A stretch of DNA of 64,000 nucleotides, taken from the NCBI GenBank assembly GCA_002633005.1, contig NMRA01000659.1:64500-128499 (forward strand), written 5' to 3'. The stretch comes from Phoronis australis (lineage: Eukaryota; Phoronida; Phoronidae). Made by a program: the position numbers and the translations under genes. This document shows, one piece after another, positions 46,188 to 57,920 of the stretch. Position 1 is the stretch's first letter, and each line of letters opens with the position of its first letter. The notes beneath the pieces were generated by a model, which saw nothing but the letters and a program-made list of their open reading frames with translations, made no database searches and had not been told where the DNA came from.

Positions 46188-48190
46188 GATTTTTAAACAC
46201 AAACTTAAAATTGTTTTGAAGAGCTGAATTTCCCCGTCTTTTACTAATGAGCCGATTCAATCCTGAAAAACTTCGCTAATTTCTTCTGGACATGTAATTA
46301 AATGAAACTCGCTTTCCTAATTAGCCCAATACGCTTTGAAAACCCGACAACTTCATAATCTTGAGTTCCAAATAGTAACAGAGACAGAAATAATAGCACA
46401 GATACGTCATTTTGCCTCTAGAAAAACAGCATAAAAGTACGTAATGAAATAATGATATAGACCGCAACTTCGTGTAAGTTTAACAACGTGCCCAGTTTTA
46501 ATGCACTGCTGAAGACGTCGACAAACGGTTTTTTGACACTGAATAATATTTACCTGGTAATCCCATTTAAGTTTTGAAATATACAGTTGCGTAATTCCAC
46601 GAATAAAAATTTTCAGTTGCGGTGCTGTGTTCAACTTTTCGCTCCAACATTAACAGCAGTGTATACACTGGCATGAACTAACATTAACACAACATTAGGT
46701 GCTGTGTATCCACGGGTATGTGCTTACACTAATCCAGTTAAAACAAAAGAAATTCCTACTAGTTCACATAATTTGTCATAACTTTTTGTTACTTGAGATA
46801 TAACCGCAATGACTTTTGAAACGTAATATCCCAACCTAATTTGTCTTAAGACAGTAGAGCAATTGGGTGACAAGGTTTTGATATTCACAGGTAAGTGTAG
46901 GTGAAATTCGAAATTCCTTATCAGTACATTTTCAACTTAAGGAAATTAAATATTCCAGTTCATCATGTTTTAATAAATTTTTACTTAGAAATGTGCATCA
47001 TTATCACATAACAAAGTGATGTCAAGTAAATTGTTGAAAATCCAAGGTATCACGAGGTACAAGATGCACGTGGTACATCGCACCTTTTTGTTAAGTATGA
47101 AATGTCCCTTTGCGTGATTTTGTGTAGTATTTCTGTATATGAATTTGAAAATCTTAAACCGGCGTAGAAATACAGATCGCAAATATTTGCGGCCAACAGG
47201 TGGCGTGCAGACTAGACTTAAAATGTTTGCGACATTATATTTTTGCATAAAAATTGAGTTGTTCGTCATTTAGACCTAATAGTGTCTATTTAAATCTCAT
47301 CGCAAGAAAGCCTGAATCCCACAGCTCGCGTTGAGTAGTCTATCTGATTTCGCTATCGGTTTCTGCCGGGGAATATATAATCATTATAAGATTATTAAAC
47401 GTCTCATTACGGGCCGCCTCTCAACATAACTAAAGCGGTTCATTATTTCTTCCTCAACACGACCTTAATAAATACTAGGTTACAGGTAGGTTATGAATCC
47501 TTTCCATGGTTTATGTTTGTGTAGGACATTGACTATTGCTATATTGCGTCGGCTAATAGCAAAACAGAGCACAAGCTAAAAGACTAAGTAAGTGTCAAAA
47601 CTTCCCTTCAGAATGAAATCCAGAAGGAGGCAATTCTTGATAAAGATTTCGATGCCCCAAATTAACTAGATGGTAACCACGAGAAGTAGATGTATCATGA
47701 ACATGTGCGAAACTCGAGTCGACGAACGGGCAAATAATATAAGGAGAATTGTGAGCACCAATAGTTGCTAAGCAAGAAATTAAAACTAATTAACACACTG
47801 CAAATGATTGCCAATCCCCGTTAGGAGATGAAACAAACATGATATCCTAATACAAACGCCACGCTTAACGCTTCGCTGTGTTTGAAACACACGCAAACCT
47901 TACCAGTGAAGAAAAAAGAAAATCACAGCACATGACGTCAGAACTATTAGACTTGGATCTTACAACGTCGACGTGGCAACACTGTTTTTAACGTGGGGAC
48001 AATTAAATGGAAGCAACATTACGAAGACAACTCGCGACCTCATTGGAAAAACGCGTCCAACAGCACGCAAAATGATAGTATGCAAAACTGACAACAACGG
48101 GCAGTAAACGTGTCCAAAAGCGTTTTTAAGCCTCAATACTGATTACGTTTTTTAAGTGAATTTTCGAATTTTAACCCATTATTACCTTTA
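46188..48190. other. Non-coding stretch
   Basis: I see no gene, repeat array or RNA gene here. Confidence 0.4.
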
Positions 48191-48194
48191 AGAC

Positions 48195-50865
48195 GACATT
48201 TTTATGCATTCACATATTTATATGCCGTCATCCCTGTCCGTCCGTCCGTCTGTCCGGTGTCCAGCGTCCGCTGCTCTATCTTCAAAACCCTTTGATGCAT
48301 GTTCATGAATTGTGCACACAAGTTTGTATCATGGATGGGACGGCATGAGCGAAATTTCGGACGGATCCTACCACCGGTGTGCCCCCTAGTGGCAATTTTA
48401 GGTTTTTATGTTGAACTCTGTATCTTCAAAGGTACTCAACGGATTTTCATAAAATTTAACAAATAGGTATCTATAAACCAAACCACTCTAAGGATGATTT
48501 TGAAAATTGGCGTTTATGTTTCTACTGTGAAGAGAACGACTGATGATGATTTTCAGGTGGTTCGGATTACTGTGGCGCCTCCTAGTGGCATCTTATGATG
48601 TCTATGGCTGTATCTCCCAAACCATTTGCAGGATCTTCATTAAATTTGGCAAGTGTATTTGTGTGAAGTTGACAGCGGACAGCGACGACATTTGGACGGA
48701 TGCGACTATCGCTGTGCCCCCCCTAGCGGCAATTTTATTTTTTTTTGTTTACCTCTGCAACTTTGAAGCTCCTTGACGGATTTTTATGCCCTCACATAAA
48801 TGCTGCATATTGCCGTCATCTATGTCTGGGCGTCCGGGCATCCGACGTCCGCAGCTGTATATCCTAAACCCCTTGTGCAATCTTATTGAAATTTGGCAGG
48901 TTAGTTCCTATGTGACTGACGAGAGATGACGAAGATCTTCGGACTGATCCGAATGCCATTGTACACCCTAGTGGCAATTTTAGTTTTTTACGTTTGCCTC
49001 TGAATCTTCGTTGTTCCTTGACGGGTTTTCACGGAATTCCACAAATATGTTTTAATACGGAGACAATGATGCCATTCTATTTTTGGACGGATTCGACGGA
49101 TCTTACGCCACCTTGTGGTCATTTTTGTTATTTTTGCGGCGTTTTCTGGCGTCCAAATCTTTATCTGCCATACCACTCAAAGGATCATTATGAAAATTAC
49201 AGGTGTGTTGCTGATGAGAAGACCACGGCTGACGTTGACTTTCGGACGGGTCCGACTAATGTGTCGCCCTCTAGTGGCGATGTTGTTCTTTTGCGTCTGC
49301 GGCCGAATCTTCGTAACGCTTTGAAGGATGTTTGTGAAAATTCAAAGATGCATTCTTAAGGAGCCGTCGACAAACGTTAACGAGTATCGAGCTGAACCAG
49401 ATTCCACTGTGCCCCCTAGTGGCGACATGTTTTTGTTTACGTTTGCCTCTGTACCTTCGGATATCAGTAATGTATTTTCATGAAAATCAATACCAAATAG
49501 GTTTCTACTAAGGAGATGAGAACGCCTTCCCATTTTCAGACAGATTTGATTTTTTCTGCGCTACCTGCATGGTGGCCATTTTCGTATTTCTTGCATCCGT
49601 TTTCTGGCGTCCACTTCCCCATCTGCCACACCGCCTGATCATTATAATAGGTGTTCCTGATAAGAAGGCCATGACTAAACTTGACTTCCGGACAAGCCCG
49701 ACCATTGTGTCGCTGCCTAGTGGTGACTTTGATTTTGCGTCTGCGGCCGAATCTCCTTGAGCCTTTGAAGAAATTTGAAAGGTGTCCTCCTAGGAGCCGG
49801 CGACAAAACAGTAACGAGTGTCAAAGTGATCCAAATATCACTGTGCCCCCTAGTGGCAAAATGTTTTTTTACGTTTGCCTCTTATCTTCGGAGTTCTTGA
49901 ATGTATTTCATGAAATTTGGCAGATAGGTTTCTATTAAAAAGATGACAACGCCTTCTCATTTTTGGACAGATTTGACATTGTCTGTGTCACCTGGTGGCC
50001 ATTAGTTTTTTTACGTTTGCCTCTTCGGAGTATCTTGATGGGCTTTCGTGAAATTCCGCAAATAGGTTTTAAAAACTGAGACGATGCCATTCCATTTTGC
50101 GCCTCCTTGTGGCCATTTTTATTATTTTTGCGTCCATTTTCTGGCGTCCACCTGCCTATCTGCCATTTCGCTTAGAGGATCAGTATAAGAATTTACAGAT
50201 GTGTTCCTGATGAGAAGGCCTTGGCTGAAGTCGACTTTCGGACGAGTGCGACTACTGTGTTTACCCCTGGTAATTTTTTTTTTGCGTCTGAGGCCGAATT
50301 TCTTTAACCTTTTGAAGGAGCTTTGTGAAATTTGAAAGAAGTTAGGAGCCCGGCGACGACAAACGGTAACACATATCAAACTAATCCAAATACCACTGTG
50401 CACCCTATTAGCGAAATGTTTTTTTCACATTTACCTCTATCTTCGGAGTTCATGAATGTATTTTTATGAAATTCGGGAAATTATTTTTTATTATGGAGAC
50501 GGCAATGCCTTTCCATTTTCGGACAGGTTTATTGTTTTTTGCGCCACCTGGTGGCCATTTAATATTTTTTGCGCATGTTTTTGACGTCTGCCTCTCTATC
50601 TGCCAAACCAAGTGAAGACCCTAGCTGACATTGATTTTCGGATAATTTTGACTTGTCTGGGGCCCCTTACGGGCAATTAAGCTTTTTTGCATCTACGGCT
50701 ATATCCCCTTTGAAGGATCTTTACGAAATTTGGCACGCCAGCTTGTCAATTCGGATAGGTTTGACGCATTCTGTGCCAATTTTATTATATTAAGATCACC
50801 CATAGAAGCACACCGTTTTCGGTGCTATGGTGGGCGCATTTCAACGCTCCGCGTTGCTCTTGTTA
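48195..50865 (+). repeat. Tandem-core element block 1 with CTCF-like boxes
   Basis: It begins with a 5' module near 48203 (TTTTTATGC, then CACATATTTATATG and GTCC repeats); a second 5' module starts at 48786. The core is a series of about 145-bp monomers in the order I-II-III, each with a (C/A)C(C/T)(C/A)CCTAGTGGC-type box. Box positions are about 48386, 48582, 48723, 48968, 49112, 49271, 49416, 49568, 49717, 49850, 49992, 50105, 50267, 50405 and 50549. Exact 14/14 matches to CCASYAGRKGGCRS on the - strand lie at 48379-48392, 49409-49422, 49843-49856 and 50541-50554. The 3' module at 50800-50865 carries CACCG/CGGTG and AACGCTCCGCGTT inverted repeats. Confidence 0.85.
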
Positions 50866-52825
50866 TGAAATTTAGTAAATAGGTTTCTATTAAAGAAACG
50901 ATGACAGGTTCCCCTTTTGGGATAGGTTCGACATAGAGCAGCCGTTTTTATTGTCATGAAATTTTGCAAAAAATTTCTATTATGGAGACGACGACCCTTC
51001 TCATTTTCGGACGGATTTGACGTATTCTGCGCCAGGTGGCAATTTAAAATATTTTTTGAGTACGTTTTTACATCACCCTCTGCATCCACTTCTCTGCTTG
51101 AAGGATCATTATTAAAATTTGTGTTTCTGATGAGAAGACCAAGGCTGACGTTGATTTTTGTCGAACGTGTCCGACTACTCTAGCGTCCTCTTGTGGCAGT
51201 TGTATTTTTTTGCGTCCGCGGCTGTATCTCCTTCACCCTTTGCAAGACCTTTGTGGAATTTAGCAGATATGTTCCTACGGAGATGGCAACAGATGACGGC
51301 GAGTTTCATACCAATAGGACTACAGCTGTGCCCCCTAGTGGCAATCTTATTTTTTATGTCTGCCTCTGTAACTTCAGAGGTCCTTGATGCTTTCTCGTGA
51401 AACAAGTTTCTAATATGAAGACGACAGCACCTTCTTTTTGTGATGGATTCGACGTATTCTATACCAACTAGTGGCCATTTTAGTTATTTTCAGTCTGTTT
51501 TTTACCGTCTGCTTCGACTGTATCTGCCAAACCGCGCTGAGGATTATTATGAAAATTAGGTGTGTTCCTACTGACAAGAGCGTGACTGACTTGGATTTTC
51601 AAACGGGTTCATCTGTTACAGTGTCCCTCGATGACTTTTTCGTATCTTCAGCTGTATCTACATGTACTAAACCCCTTGCAAGATGTTTTTGAAATTTTGC
51701 CATTGTTTTTCTATTAACTTGACGATGGATTAGACTACCGTTGTGGTTCCTAATCACTTATGGCAATTTGTTTTTATTTACATTTGCCTTAAAGTTTGTA
51801 TCTTTTTAGTTTTTTGACGGATTTTTATGAAATTTGACTAATAATTTTGAAAGACGACAACAACGATGGGTTCAATGTATTTTGTTCCATCTAATGGCCA
51901 TTTTTAAGCTCAAACATATTTATATATGTGTGTGCATATTGCCGTCATCTCTGTCTGGGTGTCCGGGTGTCCGGCGTCCGCGGCCGTGTCTCCTAAACCC
52001 CTTGCAGGATTATAATGAGATTTGTCAGATGTGTCCCTATGACGTTAACGACAGACAACCACGATTCGACTCCCGGTCTGCTCTCTCGAAAATTTTAGTT
52101 TTTTACGTTTGCCTCTGTATCATTGAAGTTCTGTGATGAATTTGCATGAAATTTAGCAAATAGATTTCTGTTAAGGAGACATTGACGCCCTCCCGTTTTC
52201 GGACGGCTCTGACGTACTCTGCGCCACCTGGTGGCAATTTAAAAAAAATTGAGTACATTTGACGTCCGCCTTCCTAGCCGCTAAATTGCTCAAAGGATCA
52301 TTGTGAAAATTGGCAAATGCGTTCCTGAGGAGGAGACTACGGCTAACACTGATTTTCAGACGGGACCGTCATGAAAATTGTCAGATATGTTCCTGCTGAA
52401 ATGGTAACGACTGGTGTGGATTTCAGTTTTCAGATGGTCCAACCTAACTGTGGTGCTCCCTAGTGACATTCTTTTCGCATCTGCGGCTGTATCTACTGAA
52501 CCCCTTGCAAGATCACAATTTATCAAGTCTGCTGCTATTGACTTGACATCAGATGGACGGACTCGACTGCTGTGCCTTCTAATGAGAATTTGTTTTTTCA
52601 CGTCTGCTTCTGTATATTTGGAGTTCCTATTGGTGGATTTTCATGAAATTTTACAATCAGTTTTGTAAAAGAGAGATGACGACGCTTTCCCAATTTCGGA
52701 TGGGTGTGACTGATTTTGCGCCATCTAGTGGACATTTTACTATACTAAAATGTTGACAATTAGAAGTACACCATTTGCGTTGCTGCCGTGGGGGCATTTC
52801 ACCGCTCCTCGCTGCTCATTTTAGA
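50866..52825 (+). repeat. Tandem-core element block 2 with CTCF-like boxes
   Basis: It starts without a 5' module (truncated or nested). A 5' module appears at about 51906-52000 (ACATATTTATATATGTGTGT, then GTCCGGGTGTCCGGCGTCC). The monomers are more decayed. Exact 14/14 boxes lie at 51328-51341 and 52221-52234, with weaker ones near 51466, 52460 and 52726. A 3' module ends near 52825 (CACCGCTCCTCGCTGCTC). Confidence 0.8.
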
Positions 52826-52830
52826 CTTAA

Positions 52831-54385
52831 ATATCCCACTTTTGAAATAATTAAATGTACTTAACGTGAGCGCATTTTGCTTATTACGAACTTAATAAGA
52901 GAGGCGGACACAACAGAAGAACCTGGATCTGCTTGACGTATACAGTTGTGCTGCAGTTCTGAACAACGTAACATATGAGTTTGGATTGCGATGTTTATTT
53001 TTAAATCTAAAGTGAGTGATTATTATGAACTCCCCTTTTTCTAAAACAATTTTTATCCCTTAACCTTAAAACTGGCATCAACCTGTTACACGGGCAGCAA
53101 ATACAGTGAATATTGCATCATTCCAAAACTGAGACGCATACAAGGCACCAAAAATAGCAAACTTTGACTTGAATTATTGAGGAAGTGTTCCAGGCAAAAG
53201 AAAGAGTTTTGAAATGAAACATTACCTTGCTTTTCAATCTGAATAGAATATGAATATGAAATAATTTATCTTTTCACCTGTCAGAGCATCCAGGAATCAA
53301 GTTAGGCGCCTGATACGTCGCTCATAGTAGATAAACTACTGAAAAAGTAACTCTCACTTCCCTTTTTCAAACGTTTCTTGAAATCAGTCATACTATTCAA
53401 TTTCCACAAATTCTGAACTTACGTCACAAAAGCACATCTCCTTATTCGGCATAGCAAGGCATAGATGTAGTACACTTCCCTTATATGGAAATGTGACCTT
53501 TGACCTCTAGGGACTTCAAACAACTGACTGTGAGGGGAAAAGTTTTAATAAAAGAAGGTACATTTGAATTTCCTCAAAGTGGCATTCATCTTTGTTAGTT
53601 CACACACTTCTACAGTCATCCTTGTGTAGAAATATAGTACCAAGAACGCTGTGCGGAACTCCTAGCTTAGCGTTCCGGAAACATCGCGACGTCAATGACG
53701 CGCCCGTGCTTCCCAGTGTTTGCAACTCAAAACGTAAATCGATTACAAAATAAATGTTGTGGAAAATGAAGACTTTTGAAAATTGTATTTTTCTCAACAG
53801 CATGTGTCTAGGTGGATGTTGATGTCAGAGCCTTCTATCATGGTTTAGCACAGTACAGAAAACACTAGTGTTAGAGCGTGTCGAACTACATCACTTCCAC
53901 CGCCATACTAAGTACAGTTCAGTTTCTTGCGTGCCTGTTTTGTCCTAGTTTGAAGACGGGACAATCTATTTTACATCTCGTGACTTCTTCATCTCCAACA
54001 GAAGACTAATAATCTCTTTCTCGAACGACAATAGTTCAAAGAACATATCTGTGAACCAGAAGCAACTTCCTTTGTGTACCAGTCCTTCAAAAGTACTCCC
54101 ACTCTTCATTTTCATCGTTTTGCAGATTGCACGAATAAAGGAGAACCAACAAACGGCTGTCTTTCTCTAATCACCAATACCAACTTCATTTTCTTACTGT
54201 TTGCATCGTGCAGTGATGTCGTGCATTATCACCTTCAACCTAGCTTCCATTCGTTCACGGCCTAACAGAAATAGTGGTAAAACTCAAAATCACTGCAGGC
54301 CTGCCAACCGATCTGCATCTTTGTGCTTGAAATCCTGTTCCATCGGCAGTGCTTCAATTACGGCTCCTGTTCTGTTTCCACATGA
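52831..54385. other. Spacer between satellite blocks, no gene seen
   Basis: Unique-looking AT-rich DNA without recognisable coding or structured features. Confidence 0.4.
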
Positions 54386-55580
54386 TTATGCTCCCACATA
54401 TTTGTATGTGGTCGCATATTGCCGCCATCTCTGTCTGGGCGTCCGGCGTCCGCCGTCCGGCGTTCGCAGCTTTATCTCCTAAACCCCTCACTGAAGATCT
54501 TGATGAGATTTGGCAGGTATGCTCCTATGAAGCTAACGACGGACGACAACGAATTTCGGACCTCTTCGACTACCGGTGTGCCCCACAGTGACAATTTTTA
54601 GTTTTTTACGTTTACCTCTGTAACTTCGGAGGTCCCCGACGGATGTTCATAAATTTTGGCAGTTAGGCATCTATTAATGAGATGATGCCATCCTCCCGTT
54701 TTCTGACGGATTCGAGGTAATTGGCACCACCTACTGGCCATTTTTACTGTTTTCGAGTCTGTTTTTGGCGTCTGCCGTTCATCAACCAAAGCGCTCTGGG
54801 TATGAGAAGAGGGCGACTGACAATGATTTTTCGAAGACTTCGACAGCTGTGGCGCCTCCTAGTGGCGGTTTTGTTTGTTTGTTTTTGCGCCCAGGGCTGT
54901 ATCTCCTGAACCCTTTACAGGAACTTAATGAGATTTGGCAGATGTGTTCCCATGAAGCTGACGACGGATGACAACGAATTTCGGACCTCTCCGACTACTA
55001 GTGTGCCCCCTACTGGCGATTTTAAATTTTTACGCTTACCTCTGTATATTTGGAAGTCCTTAACGGATTTTCATAAAATTTGGCAGTTAGGCATCTATTA
55101 GTGAGGTGATGCCATCCTCCCCTTTCGGACGGATTCGGTTCACTTTGCGCCACCTAGTGGCCATTTTTACTGTTTTTGAGTTTGTTTTTTGGCGTCTGCC
55201 GTTCTATCAACCAAACCGCTCTAGGGACGGTTGTGGAAATTAGCATTGATTTTCGTAATGTGAAGAGGAAGTCTGACGATGATTTTCCGATGACGTTATC
55301 TACTTTGGCGCCTCATAGTGGCAGTTATGATTTTTGCACTCATAACCTCTCAGTGGCAATTTCATTTTTTCGTTTTCCTGTTTTCTCAGAAGTTCCTTGA
55401 CGGATTTTTATGAAATTTGGTAAATACCTGTAGCTTTGATGACACATACAAGTCCTTGGATGGATTCGCTATATTTGCGCCATCTAGGTGCCATTTTTAT
55501 GTTCCAAGTAAACACCCCTAGGAGCACACCGGTAGCGGTGCATTCGTGGGCGCATTTCAACGCTCTGCGTTGCTCTTATT
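54386..55580 (+). repeat. Tandem-core element block 3, the most complete short copy
   Basis: The 5' module (ATGCTCCCACATATTTGTAT and following GTCCGGC repeats) leads into monomers with boxes at 54584 (I), 54731 (II), 54859 (III), 55010 (I), 55154 (II), 55314 (III), 55350 and 55484. Exact 14/14 CTCF-type matches lie at 55003-55016 and 55147-55160, and a 13/14 match at 54852-54865. The 3' module at 55510-55580 has CACCGGTAGCGGTG and CAACGCTCTGCGTTG hairpins. Its GTGGGCGCAT is the inverse of the ATGCGCCCAC seen in the block 4 5' module. Confidence 0.88.
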
Positions 55581-56780
55581 TTATGTTAGCAGCGATCGTT
55601 CAATGGAGTAACATATTTTCTTTTATCATGATCCCACCAGCTGCATTCACTATATTAGAGCCGAGATTAATTAAACTGGCTCATTTTTCATTTATTCTTA
55701 ATTTTTAGCATGTTTTCCCTCATTCAAAACTGCTACATTGTCAATTATGATGCACCGCATTAGTTGTCCGTTACAGACACTTTACACGAGAAGCATCCTT
55801 CCTAACGATGACGAATGACATGGGGTACTGAAAAGCCATTATCTAATTAAATTAATGACTGAAAGGTTTTTGAAAACGGACTATTTTCTTTCCACGATGA
55901 AAGTTTTATTGTTAAGAGGCTTTAACCAGTTTTCTGGGTTTACTGACTTTCTCACGTCGGTGGATTTTGAGTACGTGTAATTTTTGGTTTAGCGTTTTAT
56001 TTTTATTTTCGTAGAAATAATGAAAAATAGTATCACGAATTTAGCCTTTTATTTTCTAGCTCAAACTAATGTGCCATTTGACCTCACTGACACGGCAAAT
56101 TCAAGATCACAATTTACCCGCTGCACTTCATCGGGGGTTACGTCATACTGTTAGGATTGTGAAGTAGGTTTACATAACCTAAGGCGAGAAGTTTCTTCAA
56201 AATTTGCCAGTTTTACAGCGAATTTTTCACATGTAGCATTAGTCATGGTGCAAGAGAGGCTAATTACACAATTTTGCGCCGATGGGGGTAAAAATAAAAT
56301 GTGTCTCAAATTTAATGTCATAAAACTACACTCTTCCTTGAGTAAACTAAATTAGTTACCGGTGCTAAAGTTGCTGTTCTACCGCTTTTCTAATGTCAAA
56401 GGTACGGAGCAATCTCAGCGTCACCTATTGGCCAGTTTCTTTTTTTGCTGTTCTTCACTGAGCTGTTCTTCTTCCACAAGTTTGCGTACATGTCACAACA
56501 AATTGTCAAAATCGGCTTCAGTTTTCGTATTTTGAAACTAGCAAACCGAATTTCTGAGCAAATATTGCTTCGGCGAAGTTTAAGCAAAAATTTAGGCCTG
56601 GCGACAGTATTGTCGAAGGTGACGATCAATATATGTCACAGCACCTCGTCATTTCTGAAAGAGAGTGGTCCAGTGAGAGAGTGACAGAGACCGACACCAT
56701 AGAACTTGACTACCGTTCTATGCGAACGCGTAGAATAGTGTGTGGGTATCAGTGCGTGTGCCTTGGTTTGGATGTTATTC
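55581..56780. other. Non-coding stretch
   Basis: No gene is seen before the hairpin at 56787. Confidence 0.4.
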
Positions 56781-56897
56781 GCTGCCCACTATCACAGGGC
56801 CACTCCCGAAGGAGAATGGCCCTGTGAAAAGATAGTGACCAACACCCAAATATCCTTGTTAGCAATAGTGCGCGTGCCTCGTTTTGGATTTTGTCGT
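56751..56897. repeat. Strong hairpin between 30-bp direct repeats
   Basis: CACTAT (56787-56792) pairs with ATAGTG (56832-56837). CACAGGGCCA (56793-56802) pairs with TGGCCCTGTG (56817-56826). CTCC pairs with GGAG around a CGAA loop. Related sequences AGTGCGTGTGCCTTGGTTTG (56751) and AGTGCGCGTGCCTCGTTTTG (56868) flank it in direct orientation. Confidence 0.8.
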
Positions 56898-57059
56898 AAA
56901 AATATAATGCGGAAATGAGACAGAAAAGTATTCTGAACCAATCGGGAATATTTTGTTGAGCTCCATGTTTGGTATGCAAACAGTATATCTTACTATCATT
57001 CAGCGATGTTTAAAGAGACATTATGTGCTAGGTAAGTGATTTTCTGAGATAGCTTCAGC

Positions 57060-57116
57060 GGCAATCGAACCTGCAACCTCCGTGGTCGCGCAGCTGTCGG
57101 AGTTTAACACCAATCG
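57060..57116 (-). repeat. tRNA-derived relic (SINE head-like)
   Basis: Read on the - strand it gives GGTGTTAAACTCC, then GCGCGACCACGGAGGTTGCA, then GGTTCGATTGCC. The last is a good RNA polymerase III B box and T-arm. The acceptor stem does not pair and no clear anticodon arm forms, so this is a tRNA-derived repeat remnant, not a functional tRNA. Confidence 0.5.
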
Positions 57117-57146
57117 ATATCAGTTTTACCTCCAAAAACACAGTTG

Positions 57147-57584
57147 GGGATTAATGTTGGGAGGGATAAACTTCCTGTGATTATTAGCTTTGACCAGATC
57201 AATAAAACAATTTTTTGAGATTTTATTAGAAATCGACAATTCTCGCCGTTGCCTGCCAGGCATTCGCTGAAATCGATGCTAAGCAAAACTATTCAGCTAA
57301 GATGTGAAATTTGGTTCAACAGCAAAGTGTTTGGTTACTACTGAGAGACTACTTGGCTCTGTTCCGCGATACTGGTAATTTCTATAAAAATATACTTTTC
57401 ATGTCGAGAATGTTCATTTAAGTGGTGAAATCCCAAGTATTTATTTCAGAGAATATTGCACTTACAAATGCGAGAACTGGTATTTTGTATCAGAGACACC
57501 AACACACAACGGATTTTGTTGTTTTACAGATCTGGTCAAAGCTAATAACTTCAAGAAATCTATTTCTCCCAACAATAATTCCTT
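57147..57584. repeat. Inverted repeat (about 65-bp arms) enclosing an R2 copy
   Basis: Left arm 57147-57213 and right arm 57519-57584 are inverted copies. Both contain GATCTGGTCAAAGCTAATAA when read towards the same end. R2 (57215-57365) lies just inside the left arm. It looks like a decayed DNA transposon or MITE. Confidence 0.7.
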
Positions 57585-57635
57585 CGGCTGTAAAACCGAT
57601 AATTTCCGTTTGAAAGGAGACTAAATCCTATTTTG

Positions 57636-57920
57636 AGGTTTTCATCCAATCCTCGTTCTCTCACCTGCTAATGCATCATTCGCGTCAATCTTGAAAGATA
57701 AAAGTTAGACGCAACTGAAAACTCACAGCCCCCACAGGATATTACAGTTATGAGTGGGCGGTCTTTCCCCTCCATGCCACGTCATTCGTTAAAAGCGCAA
57801 GCCACGCTTTCCCGTTTAACGGAGTCTTCAAGTTTTCCTCCAAACATTTTAAGAGTTGTCGAGGCTTAAAGAGCATTATTTTGTTTCAAAGACGCATTCA
57901 ACATTTATCAATATATCAAT
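57636..57920. repeat. Dispersed repeat R1, second copy
   Basis: CCAATCCTCGTTCTCTCACC and the following 280 bp resemble 37612-37945. A shorter relative (GGGCGGTCTTTCACCACAGT) is at 63234-63345. Confidence 0.6.

Noticed and set aside
48994-49938. Several overlapping open frames of 60-121 residues in block 1
   Set aside because: They read the tandem repeat in different frames, and the same patterns recur in the other blocks on both strands.
57060-57116. Functional tRNA gene on the - strand
   Set aside because: A good B box, but the acceptor stem does not pair and no anticodon arm is clear; annotated as a tRNA-derived relic only.
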